Of a DNA stretch of 64,000 bases, positions 49,973 through 61,104 are shown piece by piece. The notes beneath the pieces are model-generated. The model ran no database searches. It saw nothing but the letters and a program-made list of their open reading frames with translations, and was not told where the DNA came from. Position numbers and translations under genes: made by a program. Numbering within the stretch: the first letter of the stretch is position 1; each line of letters starts with the position of its first letter. Source of the stretch: Ampullaceana balthica (taxonomy: Eukaryota; Mollusca; Gastropoda; Lymnaeidae); assembly GCA_944989445.1 (NCBI GenBank), contig CALYLW010000135.1, forward strand, positions 1,296,217 through 1,360,216, in the 5' to 3' direction.

Positions 49973-50149
49973 CGTCTAATGCTACATGTTGATGTGGTTT
50001 ATTATTCAAAGTATATAAACCCAGTATTTAACATCTGCTGCTGTTGTCATGGATACAATTACAATGTATCAACAAGTTAATATGAACGTACTTGTTTTCG
50101 TTAAATGACTACTTATCCGTGTCGGCATAAATTAAGAGCAAATAAAATT
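49973..50149. other. Unique spacer
   Basis: AT-rich, no gene seen. Confidence 0.5.
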
Positions 50150-51678
50150 TTTCTTACCACGGCTATACAACACTTCATGTAAGCTGGCGTATTACACATT
50201 TACTTACACGGCTATACAACACTTCATGTAAGCTAGAGTATTACACATTTTCTTACACGGCTATACAACACTTCATGTAAGCTAGAGTATTACACATTTA
50301 CTTACACGGCTATACAACACTTCATGTAAGCTGGCGTATTACACATTTACTTAAACGGCTATACAACACTTCATGTAAGCTAGAGTATTACACATTTACT
50401 TACACGGCTATACAACACTTCATGTAAGCTGGCGTATTACACATTTACTTACACGGCTATACAACACTTCATGTAAGCTGGGGTATTACACATTTACTTA
50501 CACGGCTGTACAACACTTCATGTAAGCTGGCGTATTACACATTTACTTACACGGCTATACAACACTTCATGTAAGCTGGGGTATTACACATTTACTTACA
50601 CGGCTGTACAACACTTCATGTAAGCTGGCGTATTACACAATTACTTACACGGCTATACAACACTTCATGTAAGCTGGGGTATTACACATTTACTTACACG
50701 GCTGTACAACACTTCATGTAAGCTGGGGTATTACACATTTACTTACACGGCTATACAACACTTCATGTAAGCTGGGGTATTACGCATTTACTTACACGGC
50801 TATACAAAACTTCATGTAAGCTGGGGTATTACACATTTACTTACACGGCTATACAACACTTCATGTAAGCTGGGGTATTACACATTTACTTACACGGCTA
50901 TACAACACTTCATGTAAGCTGGGGTATTACACATCTACTTACACGGCTATACAACACTTCCTGTAATCTGGCGTATTACACATGTTCTTACACGGCTATA
51001 CAACACTTCATGTAAGCTAGAGTATTACACATTTACTTACACGGCTATACAACACTTCATGTAAGCTGGCGTATTACACATTTACTTACACGGCTATACA
51101 ACACTTCATGTAAGCTGGGGTATTACACATTTACTTACACGGCTGTACAACACTTCATGTAAGCTGGCGTATTACACATTTACTTACACGGCTATACAAC
51201 ACTTCATGTAAGCTTGAGTATTACACATTTACTTACACGGCTATACAACACTTCATGTAATCTGGCGTATTACACATGCTCTTACACGGCTATACAATAC
51301 TTCATGTAAGCTGGGGTATTACACATTTACTTACACGGCTATACAACACTTCAAGTAAGCTGGGGTATTACACATGTTCTTACACGGCTATACAACACTT
51401 CATGTAAGCTGGGGTATTACACATTTACTTACACGGCTATACAACACTTCATGTAAGCTGGGGTATTACACATTTACTTACACGGCTATACAACACTTCA
51501 TGTAAGCTGGGGTATTACACATTTACTTACACAGCTATACAACACTTCATGTAAGCTGGGGTATTACGCATTTACTTACACGGCTATACAAAACTTCATG
51601 TAAGCTGGGGTATTACACATTTACTTACACGGCTTTACAACACTTCATGTAAGCTGGGGTATTATACATTTACTTACA
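50150..51678. repeat. 49-bp minisatellite
   Basis: About 31 copies; the unit includes acggctatacaacacttcat and gtaagctggggtattacac. Variants ggcg, gggg and gaga at the same site form blocks repeated along the array. Confidence 0.95.
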
Positions 51679-52063
51679 GAAACGAATTTCCAGATCATCA
51701 CCGAATGTTAACCAACAAAATGTTTTTGTTAACTTCACAGTAACATCTATGTCAACAATTTCAGACATTTTTCACTATTTTGTTTTCTTTCCAAGTGCAA
51801 TCATTAGCTAAATAGGAAAGGAAAGTATAGAAGAAAAATGTGTTCCATTATGCACACATGGTTAACCACCACACGATCTGTAACTGTGACCCAGCAGGGG
51901 AGAGGGGAAGGGGGTGTACTTTATTTGTCGTTTGAATGTGGGGAAAAAATAACCTATCAGTACGGCACAACATCGAACAACATCGTGTGGGATGGTGGTG
52001 GTGGTGGGGGGCATAGAAAAGTTGCTCAGTTTTCCTACACAGACAAATAAATCTGTTTTATCA
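51679..52063. other. Unique spacer
   Basis: Frames at 51838-52050 (+) and 51862-52119 (-) show no recognised family; 51990-52010 is a GGT-rich tract. Confidence 0.5.
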
Positions 52064-53205
52064 AAGTTGTTTTTAATTTGTTCAAAGTTGTTACACATGA
52101 GACAAATGAATCTGGTCATTGTTGTTACACACGAGACAAATGAATCTGGTCAAAGTTGTTACACACGAGACAAATGAAACTGGTCAAAGTTGTTACACAC
52201 GAGACAAATGAAACTGGTCAAAGTTGTTACACACGAGACAAATGAAACTGGTCAAAGTTGTTACACACGAGACAAATGAAACTGGTCAAAGTTGTTACAC
52301 ACGAGACACATGAAACTGGTCAAAGTTGTTACACACGAGACAAATGAAACTGGTCAAAGTTGTTACACACGAGACAAATGAAACTGGTCAAAGTTGTTAC
52401 ACACGAGACAAATGAAACTGGTCAAAGTTGTTACACACGAGACACATGAAACTGGTCATTGTTGTTACACACGAGACACATGAAACTGGTCATTGTTGTT
52501 ACACACGAGACACATGAAACTGGTCATTGTTGTTACACACGAGACACATGAAACTGGTCATTGTTGTTACACACGAGACACATGAAACTGGTCATTGTTG
52601 TTACACACGAGACACATGAAACTGGTCATTGTTGTTACACACGAGACACATGAAACTGGTCATTGTTGTTACACACGAGACACATGAAACTGGTCATTGT
52701 TGTTACACACGAGACAAATGAAACTGGTCATTGTTGTTACACACGAGACACATGAAACTGGTCATTGTTGTTACACACGAGACAAATGAAACTGGTCATT
52801 GTTGTTACACACGAGACACATGAAACTGGTCAAAGTTGTTACACACGAGACACATGAAACTGGTCAAAGTTGTTACACACGAGACAAATGAAACTGGTCA
52901 TTGTTGTTACACACGAGACACATGAAACTGGTCAAAGTTGTTACACACGAGACACATGAAACTGGTCAAAGTTGTTACACACGAGACACATGAAACTGGT
53001 CAAAGTTGTTACACACGAGACACATGAAACTGGTCAAAGTTGTTACACACGAGACACATGAAACTGGTCAAAGTTGTTACACACGAGACACATGAAACTG
53101 GTCAAAGTTGTTACACACGAGACACATGAAACTGGTCATTGTTGTTACACACGAGACACATGAAACTGGTCATTGTTGTTACACACGAGACACATGACAC
53201 TGGTG
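52064..53205. repeat. 34-bp minisatellite
   Basis: About 33 copies with core gttgttacacacgagacaca and tgaaactggtc. Two diagnostic sites (acaaatg/acacatg and caaag/catt) divide the array into uniform blocks: caaag on the left, catt in the middle from about 52455, mixed and then caaag again on the right. Confidence 0.95.
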
Positions 53206-53354
53206 TAGTGAGATGACATGCTCTAAGAATCTTGTCAGATGATCTCATGTTCTGATGTTCTGGTTCGATTAATTCAATTCGCTTCAATTGATTTCACGTT
53301 TAGCAACGTGAGCGGCAATTAACCTCGGTCAATTTGTTACATTTCTGCTTAGGT
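53206..53354. other. Short unique spacer
   Basis: No gene seen. Confidence 0.5.
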
Positions 53355-54366
53355 TTAGAATTGTTACATACTGTCATAGGTCTAATTGTTACATACTGTC
53401 ATAGGTCTAATTGTTACGTACTGTCATAGGTCTAATTGTTACATACTGTCATAGGTCTAATTGTTACATACTGTCATAGGTCTAATTGTTACATACTGTC
53501 ATAGGTCTAATTGTTACGTACTGTCATAGGTCTAATTGTTACATTCTGCCATAGGTCTAATTGTTACATTCTCTCATAGGTCTAATTATTACATACTGCC
53601 ATAGGTCTAATTGTTACATACTGTCATATAGGTCTAATTGTTACGTACTGTCATGGGGCTAATTGTTACATACTTTCATTGGTCTAATTGTTACGTACTG
53701 TCATAGGTCTAATTGTTACATACTGTCATAGGTCTAATTGTTACATACTGTCATAGATCTAATTTTTACGTACTGTCATAGGTCTAATTGTTACATACTG
53801 TCATATGTCTAATTGTTACGTACTGTCATAGGTCTAATTGTTACATACTGTCATAGGTCTAATTTTTACGTACTGTCATAGGTCTAATTGTTACATACTG
53901 TCATATGTCTAATTGTTACGTACTGTCATAGGTCTAATTGTTACATTCTGTCATAGGTCTAATTGTTACATTCTGCCATAGGTCTAATTGTTACATACTG
54001 TCATTGGTCTAATTGTTATGTACTGTCATACTGTCATATGTCTAATGGTTACATACTGTCATAGGTCTAATTATTACATACTGCCATAGGTCTAATTGTT
54101 ACATTCTGTCATAGGTCTAATTGTTACATTCTGCCATAGGTCTAATTGTTACATACTGTCATTGGTCTAATTGTTACGTACTGTCATAGGTCTAATTGTT
54201 ACATTCTGCCATAGGTCTAATTGTTACATACTGTCATAGGTCTAATTGTTACGTACTGCCATAGGTCTAATTGTTACATTCTGCCATAGGTCTAATTGTT
54301 ACATACTGTCATAGGTCTAATAGTTACATACTGTCATAGGTCTAATTGTTACATACTGTCATTTAT
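53355..54366. repeat. 25-bp minisatellite
   Basis: About 40 copies of a 25-bp unit with core aattgttacatactgtcata. Variants include acgta, attctg and tgcca. It ends in increasingly diverged copies to about 54400. Confidence 0.95.
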
Positions 54367-54938
54367 TTAAATTGCTACATATGTCATAGGCTTACATTAT
54401 TTATTATCGTCACAAGCTTAAGTTATCTACGAACTGTCATATAAAAAATGTTTAACATACTTTAACTATTTTAATTTAGCTATTTACTTTGATGTTTGAT
54501 GATAAATTCAATGATTTCATTTTGCTGCACACTTCAAAAGACTTTAACCTTGTTGTAAAGTTGTAAAGTTTCATTCGTTTAAAAAAAACAAAAACAAAAA
54601 AAAACCAAAAAAAAACCATTTTTAAAAAACAATTTCCTAGACAATTTTATTTGTTTAAATATGCAATAGAACTTGTAACAAAATTTCAATTTTTTTTTAT
54701 TGCCATCATAAATTCTTTATTTTGTTGAACTGAAAAAAAAATTCTATAAAAAGATTCTTCTATTGACAAAAACAATGACACTTGGCAAGAAAGCAACATT
54801 TCCATCTTTGGGCAAATTAAGACATTGTCATTTTTAGACAAAGATTTCCAGATTTAGACAACTGAGACAGTTTCAGAATGAAGGTCTGCAGTTAACGCAT
54901 CAAGCTACAAATATTGATTAGTGTCGTATAGTATTATC
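54367..54938. other. AT-rich spacer
   Basis: A-run tract at 54580-54640 interrupted by single C bases. No gene recognised. Confidence 0.5.
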
Positions 54939-55522
54939 GCCTGCTCACCATCATCTCATTAACCTGCTCACCATCATCTCATTAACCTGCTCACCATCAT
55001 CTCATTAACCTGCTCACCATCATCTCATTAACCTGCTCACCATCATCTCATTAACCTGCTCACCATCATCTCATTAACCTGCTCACCATCATCTCATTAA
55101 CCTGCTCACCATCATCTCATTAACCTGCTCACCATCATCTCATTAACCTGCTCACCATCATCTCATTAACCTGCTCACCATCATCTCATTAACCTGCTCA
55201 CCATCATCTCATTAACCTGCTCACCATCATCTCATTAACCTGCTCACCATCATCTCATTAACCTGCTCACCATCATCTCATTAACCTGCTCACCATCATC
55301 TCATTAACCTGCTCACCATCATATCATTAACCTGCTCACCATCATCTCATTAACCTACTCATCATCATCTCATTAACCTGCTCACCATCATCTCATTAAC
55401 CTACTCACCATCATCTCATTAACCTGCTCACCTTCATCTCATTAACCTGCTCACCATCATCTCATTAACCTGCTCACCATCATCTCATTAACCTGCTCAC
55501 CATCATCTCATTAACCTGCTTG
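54939..55522. repeat. 23-bp minisatellite
   Basis: About 25 near-identical copies of a 23-bp unit with core cctgctcaccatcatctcat. It ends 18 bases before the possible splice acceptor of the gene that follows. Confidence 0.96.
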
Positions 55523-55540
55523 TATCACCTCTTTCAACAG
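55519..55540 (+). promoter_or_regulatory. Possible 3' splice site before the TGF-beta-like exon
   Basis: A pyrimidine-rich stretch (tgtatcacctctttcaacag) ends in AG at 55539-55540, directly after the 23-bp array. If used, the exon at 55541-56247 is internal, its first 151 bases are 5' UTR, and a non-coding upstream exon exists. Otherwise transcription starts between the array and the ATG. Confidence 0.4.
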
Positions 55541-55691
55541 TGAGAGACCACGGTGTCAGATGGTTACCTAACTGAGACTCGAAGACTCAAAGATTAATCG
55601 ACCAAGTTCACCAACCAGCCGGTAAAGGTCAGCTCCTAGAAGCTCTGCTCTCCCACGCCCACCCCTTGCCTCTAGCTATTGTCTCGTGAGT

Positions 55692-56247
55692 ATGAAGCAA
55701 AGACTGATCTGCTCAGGGAGCAGTGCTAACGTCCCAGCCCACCCCATCGTCTTTCTTCTGCTGCTCAGCGTTCTGTGTTGTTCTCGTGCACATTCCAAGG
55801 TCATCCAGACCCGAAACGACCTTCATCCCCAACACGACCTTCACCCAAAGAAGCAATCCCTTGACAAAAACCATTTCCTACACAAATTAAAAAATTACCT
55901 GGACCACACGGTGGGTCACAACCAGTCGGTCCACCAAACTAACAAAGATCTGGGCCACAAGTTGAACAGGCCCCAATCAAGGCGTAACTCTAAGCAACCC
56001 AAGCAGGGTCGCAGCCCCTTCAGCTCCGATCACCATCGAGCCATTGTAGAGGACTTCAAAGCTAAAATTCTCCGCTATTTGGGACTGAGCGCCCCTCCAG
56101 TTGCTAGCCCCCTGGGGCGCTTTAATGCCAGCGTGGGGCGGCAGATCAGGGAATTCATGAGGAACTTTCACTTAGGTAACCCAGGGGAGGAAGGTCAAGA
56201 GAGAAGCAATGTAAACAAAACGGAGACATTCATCTTTCATTCTACAG
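55692..56247 (+). CDS. First coding exon of a TGF-beta superfamily ligand, activin/inhibin-beta-like (partial)
   Basis: The exon encodes 185 residues plus the first base of the next codon. The start is ATG 55692 (A at -3); the frame upstream is closed by TAA at 55623, and GTG 55686 is not a likely eukaryotic start. Residues 19-30 (IVFLLLLSVLCC) are the core of a signal peptide, with cleavage expected around 31-35. Residues 36-115 are basic, polar and low-complexity, including an NDLHPQHDLHP duplication and RR at 97-98. Residues 117-136 (AIVEDFKAKILRYLGLSAPP) match the amphipathic first helix of TGF-beta family prodomains, where an I-x2-IL-x-L-x-L...PP pattern is typical. A second helix (RQIREFMRNFHLG) follows, then NKTETFIFHS. 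That final TE-x-I-x-F-x-S position just before the first coding intron resembles vertebrate inhibin-beta genes. Possible N-glycosylation sites are N77, N145 and N175. The exon ends at CAG|GTAAGG, phase 1. The furin site and cystine-knot ligand domain must lie on a later exon, which I do not see up to 64000. The product would be a secreted dimeric growth factor acting on receptor serine kinases. Subfamily assignment is an inference from pattern and exon structure. Confidence 0.65.
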
Positions 56248-56253
56248 GTAAGG
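56246..56253 (+). promoter_or_regulatory. 5' splice donor of the TGF-beta-like exon
   Basis: The sequence ag|gtaagg (cut after 56247) is close to the eukaryotic donor consensus. The open frame continues to 56438 only because the intron begins with 15-bp repeats in the same frame, giving a Ser/Thr/Phe/Asn-rich tail unlike a prodomain. Confidence 0.7.
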
Positions 56254-56254
56254 C

Positions 56255-56345
56255 ACCAGTAGCACTTTTCACCAGTAGCACTTTCATCAACAGCACTTTC
56301 ATCAAAAGCACTTTCACCAATAGCAATTTCATCAATGCAAATTTG
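56255..56345. repeat. 15-bp minisatellite at intron start
   Basis: About six units of agcactttcatcaac, beginning a few bases inside the inferred intron. Confidence 0.88.
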
Positions 56346-56523
56346 TTCTTTAGAACTTTCATCAATACTGCTTTCTTCCACGGTATTGTCATAAATGATA
56401 CATGTGTCACCAAACTACGGGTGTTCTCTCTGAGTTAGACATATATTGTGTCACCCGATAGAACTTGATTCGCTCCTTTGGAAGGAAAGGAGTTTTGTTT
56501 CCTTTGCCCATTACTAACGTCCA
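56346..56523. other. Intronic spacer
   Basis: Non-repetitive sequence with no additional exon recognised. Confidence 0.5.
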
Positions 56524-56660
56524 TCGTCATGACGTTAATTGGTCTGACGTCCATTGGTCTGACGTTCATTGGTCTGACGTCCATTGGTCTGACGTTCATT
56601 GGTCTGACGTCCATTGGTCTGACGTCCATTGGTCTGACGTCCATTGGCATGACGTTTATT
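56524..56660. repeat. 15-bp minisatellite with TGACGT
   Basis: About nine copies of ggtctgacgtccatt. It produces mirrored frames on both strands (SDVHW and MDVRP) that are not genes. Confidence 0.94.
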
Positions 56661-56867
56661 AACCTAACGTCCACTGACAGTTTGATGAAGAACATATATG
56701 CAATTATTGTATCTGACAATCTTGTCAAAGATGAGGAGAGAGTTTGAAGAATTTAGTCAATTTCCGGCTGTTGTTTACATTTAAATTCTGTATCGTTACG
56801 AAGCTCAAATTTCTCTGATTTTTTAAATTAAAATTAAAATACAAACAATACTGTCAATCATATCTTA

Positions 56868-56995
56868 GATACGACCCTTTATATCACGTCTTGATACGAC
56901 CCTTTATATCATGTCTTGATACGATCCTTTATATCATGTCTTGATACGACCCTTTATAGCATGTCTTAGATACGACCCTTTATATCATGTCTTAG
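56868..56995. repeat. About 25-bp minisatellite, five copies
   Basis: Unit core gatacgaccctttatatcat with gtctt or gtcttag linkers (25-27 bp). Confidence 0.9.
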
Positions 56996-57354
56996 CAATT
57001 GTTTTGCAATATTTTCTTATAAAATGTGATGATTAAGTAAGTATGATAAAAGAATCGGATGAAGCGAGGAGAAGTGACGAGAAAGCCTAATTCTTATGTA
57101 TGGTAACATTTAACTAAATGCAAGTTACTGTGATGTTCAGTTGAAAGTAGTGTCTCAAATATCATTGCTTAAAGTACAGTGCTTCCGTTTTGCGTTATCG
57201 CCATGTGTGTCTGAGTTGACGATTCAAATGAATGGATATTCAAAATAATTACGGCTAATACTAAGTGCGATGGTAATAATAAGATAAATATGATGAATTC
57301 AATTATTTTATACGCTACTATTATTGTATATTTAAGTTTTTCAACCCATATATA
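56996..57354. other. Unique AT-rich spacer
   Basis: No exon or RNA gene recognised. Confidence 0.5.
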
Positions 57355-58860
57355 GGGGCCGTCCATAAATGACGTCACGCAATTTTGGCAGATTTTTTAC
57401 CCCCTCTCATCACGCGTCGTCACAAAAAGTTAGACCCCCCCCCCTCTGAAAATACGTTACAAAGCTTTGACCCCCACCCCTCAAAAGCAACACCTTATTT
57501 TCTATTTGAAAATAAATATGTTTCAAATCACTTTTATTGTCATTTAAGTATTTATTATTTATTTAGTGGAGGTCTACATTGTAATATCGTAACCCGCGTG
57601 AAGCATTTTTTTCAAAACGTTTAACCGGCCTTCAGAAAACGAACTGTGTTAACATCCTTAGATTATATTTTATTTTATTGAATACAAATTAAACATTGAC
57701 TATTGATCATCACGGTTAACGTCTTTGTTTAGAAAAAAAATATTTAAATATTATATTTTAAAAATGTATTTTTTAAAAATCCCTCAATTGACTGACGGGA
57801 AAGAGCTCGGCGAACAGAGGTAAATAACCTGAACTGGGGTCAAAAAGGGAATTCTTGGGGGTAATGCAGACTCATTTAGGACATATAACATCCACTACAA
57901 TCCACTAGATATATTAAAATACGTCACGTGTACGTGAAAGCTTGGAACATATGCCCATTATTGAACCGGTTCCTTCCAGAAAATGCATTTTTTTAAAATG
58001 TGACAACTATGTAGATTTCTTACCTACGTACTATACGAAGACACCTAAATCCACCCTACTTTCGTTTATATTGACACGAGTGACAATAGTCTTTTAAATG
58101 GGCTGATTTATCATTATATCTAGAATGGCCAGGGGCGTTTGACCAAAAACCAACCGAACAATTATATCAAACTTAAAACGTTTATAATTCTATCAAATAT
58201 ATTCCATCCTCTCCCCCACCCTTTTTTTTTAAAGAAAAAGGATATTCCGTGTCGTTTTGACTTAAAATATCTACACATAATCCTATTCAGATCATTTTTA
58301 GACACTTGTCATGCTTGTAAACCTCACCATTAGCATTGGCTAACAACGATCCCCCAAATCCCCGAGTCATGTGAGCAGTACCTAGAGTCTGGGGGTTGGG
58401 GGGGAGGGGTAACGCACACATAAACTTGTATATTTTGGGGTAATGGGCAAAAAAGTTCGCCGATGGAGCTGCGGTTACATCACAAATGCTTTGATGTCAA
58501 CATCAAACGACGCAGGGTAACAATTTCATACGTTATCTTGTGAGTTCTCAAACTTAAGGATTATAATTAGATTTAATTTTCGTCTTTTGATAGCTTACGC
58601 CAACCAGCGTCTGATGGCCTACCGACCGGCACATTGAGAAGCCCTGATTTATTTTATAAAAAAATAAAATAAATAAATTTAAAAAAAAATTAAATAAATT
58701 GTAAGCCACCAAATATTTCAGTGGAAGTTTTATTTAAAGTTACCCTTTTGATGTGACGTCACATTTCTTCAACCAACCTCCCTCCCCCTTGTCACGCATC
58801 GTCACAAAAGTGTGACCCTCCTCCACCCCTAGGAGCGTGACGTCATTTATGGACGGCGCT
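57355..58860. mobile_element. Inverted-repeat DNA element of about 1.5 kb
   Basis: Perfect 23-bp terminal inverted repeats: 57358-57380 (gccgtccataaatgacgtca plus cgc) and its exact complement at 58835-58857. Subterminal C-rich tracts carry cacgc(g/a)tcgtcacaaaa at 57409-57427 and 58793-58810. The ggccgtccataaat terminus is one I recognise from many invertebrate non-autonomous elements, but I cannot name the superfamily. No target duplication is evident. The interior is AT-rich with no transposase; 58139-58333 is open but featureless. Each terminus holds a tgacgtca octamer. Confidence 0.75.
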
Positions 58861-59205
58861 TTGGTATCATGGTGGCAGATTGGTTAGAAAGGAAGTACCG
58901 GTTTCAAATTTGTGAAATCAGGCCAGACCCGGATTTGGCCGGATGTATGAGGTGAAATTCTGCCGGAGCCGGATTTGTAAAAATGGCAGGATTCCGCATT
59001 TGCCAGAGCCGAAATCCGGTATCCGAAACCCCTCTATAAATTATATAAAATATACATAAGGTAATTATATTATTTAATCAGGTAATGTATCTAATATTGC
59101 CGATTTGAGTAAATTAGCCATTTAGCAAAGATAATAATAGGTTTGTATTAGTGACTTAAACATTCAACACTCTATTCAATAACCTTGTCATAATTCAGCC
59201 TGTCA
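58861..59205. other. Spacer with degenerate ccggattt repeats
   Basis: 58920-59030 contains several diverged ggccggatttg/gccagagccgaaatccgg motifs, possibly an old repeat or transposon piece. The rest is AT-rich. Confidence 0.5.
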
Positions 59206-60697
59206 GCAATTTGACGGGTAAAGACTGATAATCTGATCACTTCAATATAATCTAGACCTCTTGTTGACGGGTAGTGACTGATAATCTGATCATTTCAATA
59301 TAATCTAGATCTCTTGGTGACGAGTAGAGAATCTGATCATTTCAATATAATCTAGATCTCTTGTTGACGGGTAGTGACTGATAATCTGATCATTTCAATA
59401 TAATCTAGATCTCTTGTTGACGGGTAGTGACTGATAATTTGATCATTTCAATATAATCTAGATCTCTTGTTGACGGGTAGTGACTGATAATCTGATCATT
59501 TCAATATAATCTAGATCTCTTGTTGACGAGTAGAGACAGATAATCTGATCATTTCAATATAATCTAGATCTCTTGTTGACGAGTAGAGACTGATAATCTG
59601 ATCATTTCAATATAATCTAGATCTCTTGTTGACGAGTAGAGACTGATAATCTGATCATTTCAATATAATCTAGATCTCTTGTTGACGGGTAGTGACTGAT
59701 AATCTGATCATTTCAATATAATCTAGATCTCTTGTTGACGAGTAGAGACTGATAATCTGATCATTTCAATATAATCTAGATCTCTTGTTGACGAGTAAAG
59801 ACTGAGAATCTGATCATTTCAATATAATCTAGATCTCTTGTTGACGAGTAGAGACAGATAATCTGATCATTTCAATATAATCTAGATCTCTTGTTGACGA
59901 GTAGAGACTGATAATCTGATCATTTCAATATAATCTAGATCTCTTGTTGACGAGTAAAGACTGATAATCTGATCATTTCAATATAATCTAGATCTCTTGT
60001 TGACGAGTAAAGACTGATAATCTGATCATTTCAATATAATCTAGATCTCTTGTTGACGAGTAAAGACTGATAATCTGATCATTTCAATATAATCTAGATC
60101 TCTTGTTGACGAGTAAAGACTGATAATCTGATCATTTCAATATAATCTAGATCTCTTGTTGACGAGTAGAGACTGATAATCTGATCATTTCAATATAATC
60201 TAGATCTCTTGTTGACGAGTAAAGACTGATAATCTGATCATTTCAATATAATCTAGATCTCTTGTTGACGAGTATAGACTGATAATCTGATCATTTCAAT
60301 ATAATCTAGATCTCTTGTTGACGAGTAGAGACTGATAATCTGATCATTTCAATATAATCTAGATCTCTTGTTGACGAGTAAAGACTGATAATCTGATCAT
60401 TTCAATATAATCTAGATCTCTTGTTGACGAGTAAAGACTGATAATCTGATCATTTCAATATAATCTAGATCTCTTGTTGACGAGTATAGACTGATAATCT
60501 GATCATTTCAATATAATCTAGATCTCTTGTTGACGAGTAGAGACTGATAATCTGATCATTTCAATATAATCTAGATCTCTTGTTGACGAGTATAGACTGA
60601 TAATCTGATCATTTCAATATAATCTAGATCTCTTGTTGACGAGTAGAGACTGATAATCTGATCATTTCAATATAATCTAGATCTCTTGTTGACGAGG
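59206..60697. repeat. 53-bp minisatellite
   Basis: About 28 copies; the unit includes gatctcttgttgacgagtag and gactgataatctgatcattt. The left third has gggtagtg forms, the right has gagtaaag, gagtagag and gagtatag forms in repeating order, indicating block duplication. Confidence 0.96.
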
Positions 60698-60865
60698 CCA
60701 ACAGTGGACACAATGATTAAGTCAACTTTAAAGGAATAAAATTGAAATTTGAATTCTGTTAATCTATTTATTAGCATATCACGACCTGAACTGACCTTGT
60801 CTCATTAATATTCAAGACCTGGATGGTTTCTCATGTTATGTCACTTACTCTACCCTCTTCCTTCA
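60698..60865. other. Short unique spacer
   Basis: No gene seen. Confidence 0.5.
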
Positions 60866-60874
60866 CACACACAA

Positions 60875-60946
<72 letters not shown>

Positions 60947-60962
60947 ACACACACGAACACAC
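60866..60962. repeat. (CA)n microsatellite
   Basis: Long, nearly pure dinucleotide run with three interruptions (aacca, catac, cgaac). Confidence 0.96.
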
Positions 60963-61104
60963 ACCCACTTGTCCAGTGACATTTCCAGAGATGTTATTTA
61001 AAGGGAAAGTTAATGAAATGATTGATGTGGTATGGGATTAGCTGTCATTTAATCACGACCGACAACTCGTGTAGTCAACGAGGTCAAGCTAGCAGGGCGG
61101 AGTG

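Noticed and set aside
55686..55691. GTG start two codons upstream for the same exon
   Set aside because: GTG is not a normal eukaryotic initiator and ATG 55692 has A at -3.
56248..56438. Extension of the TGF-beta-like frame to the stop at 56438
   Set aside because: It crosses a strong GTAAGG donor and reads through 15-bp repeats; the tail does not resemble a prodomain.
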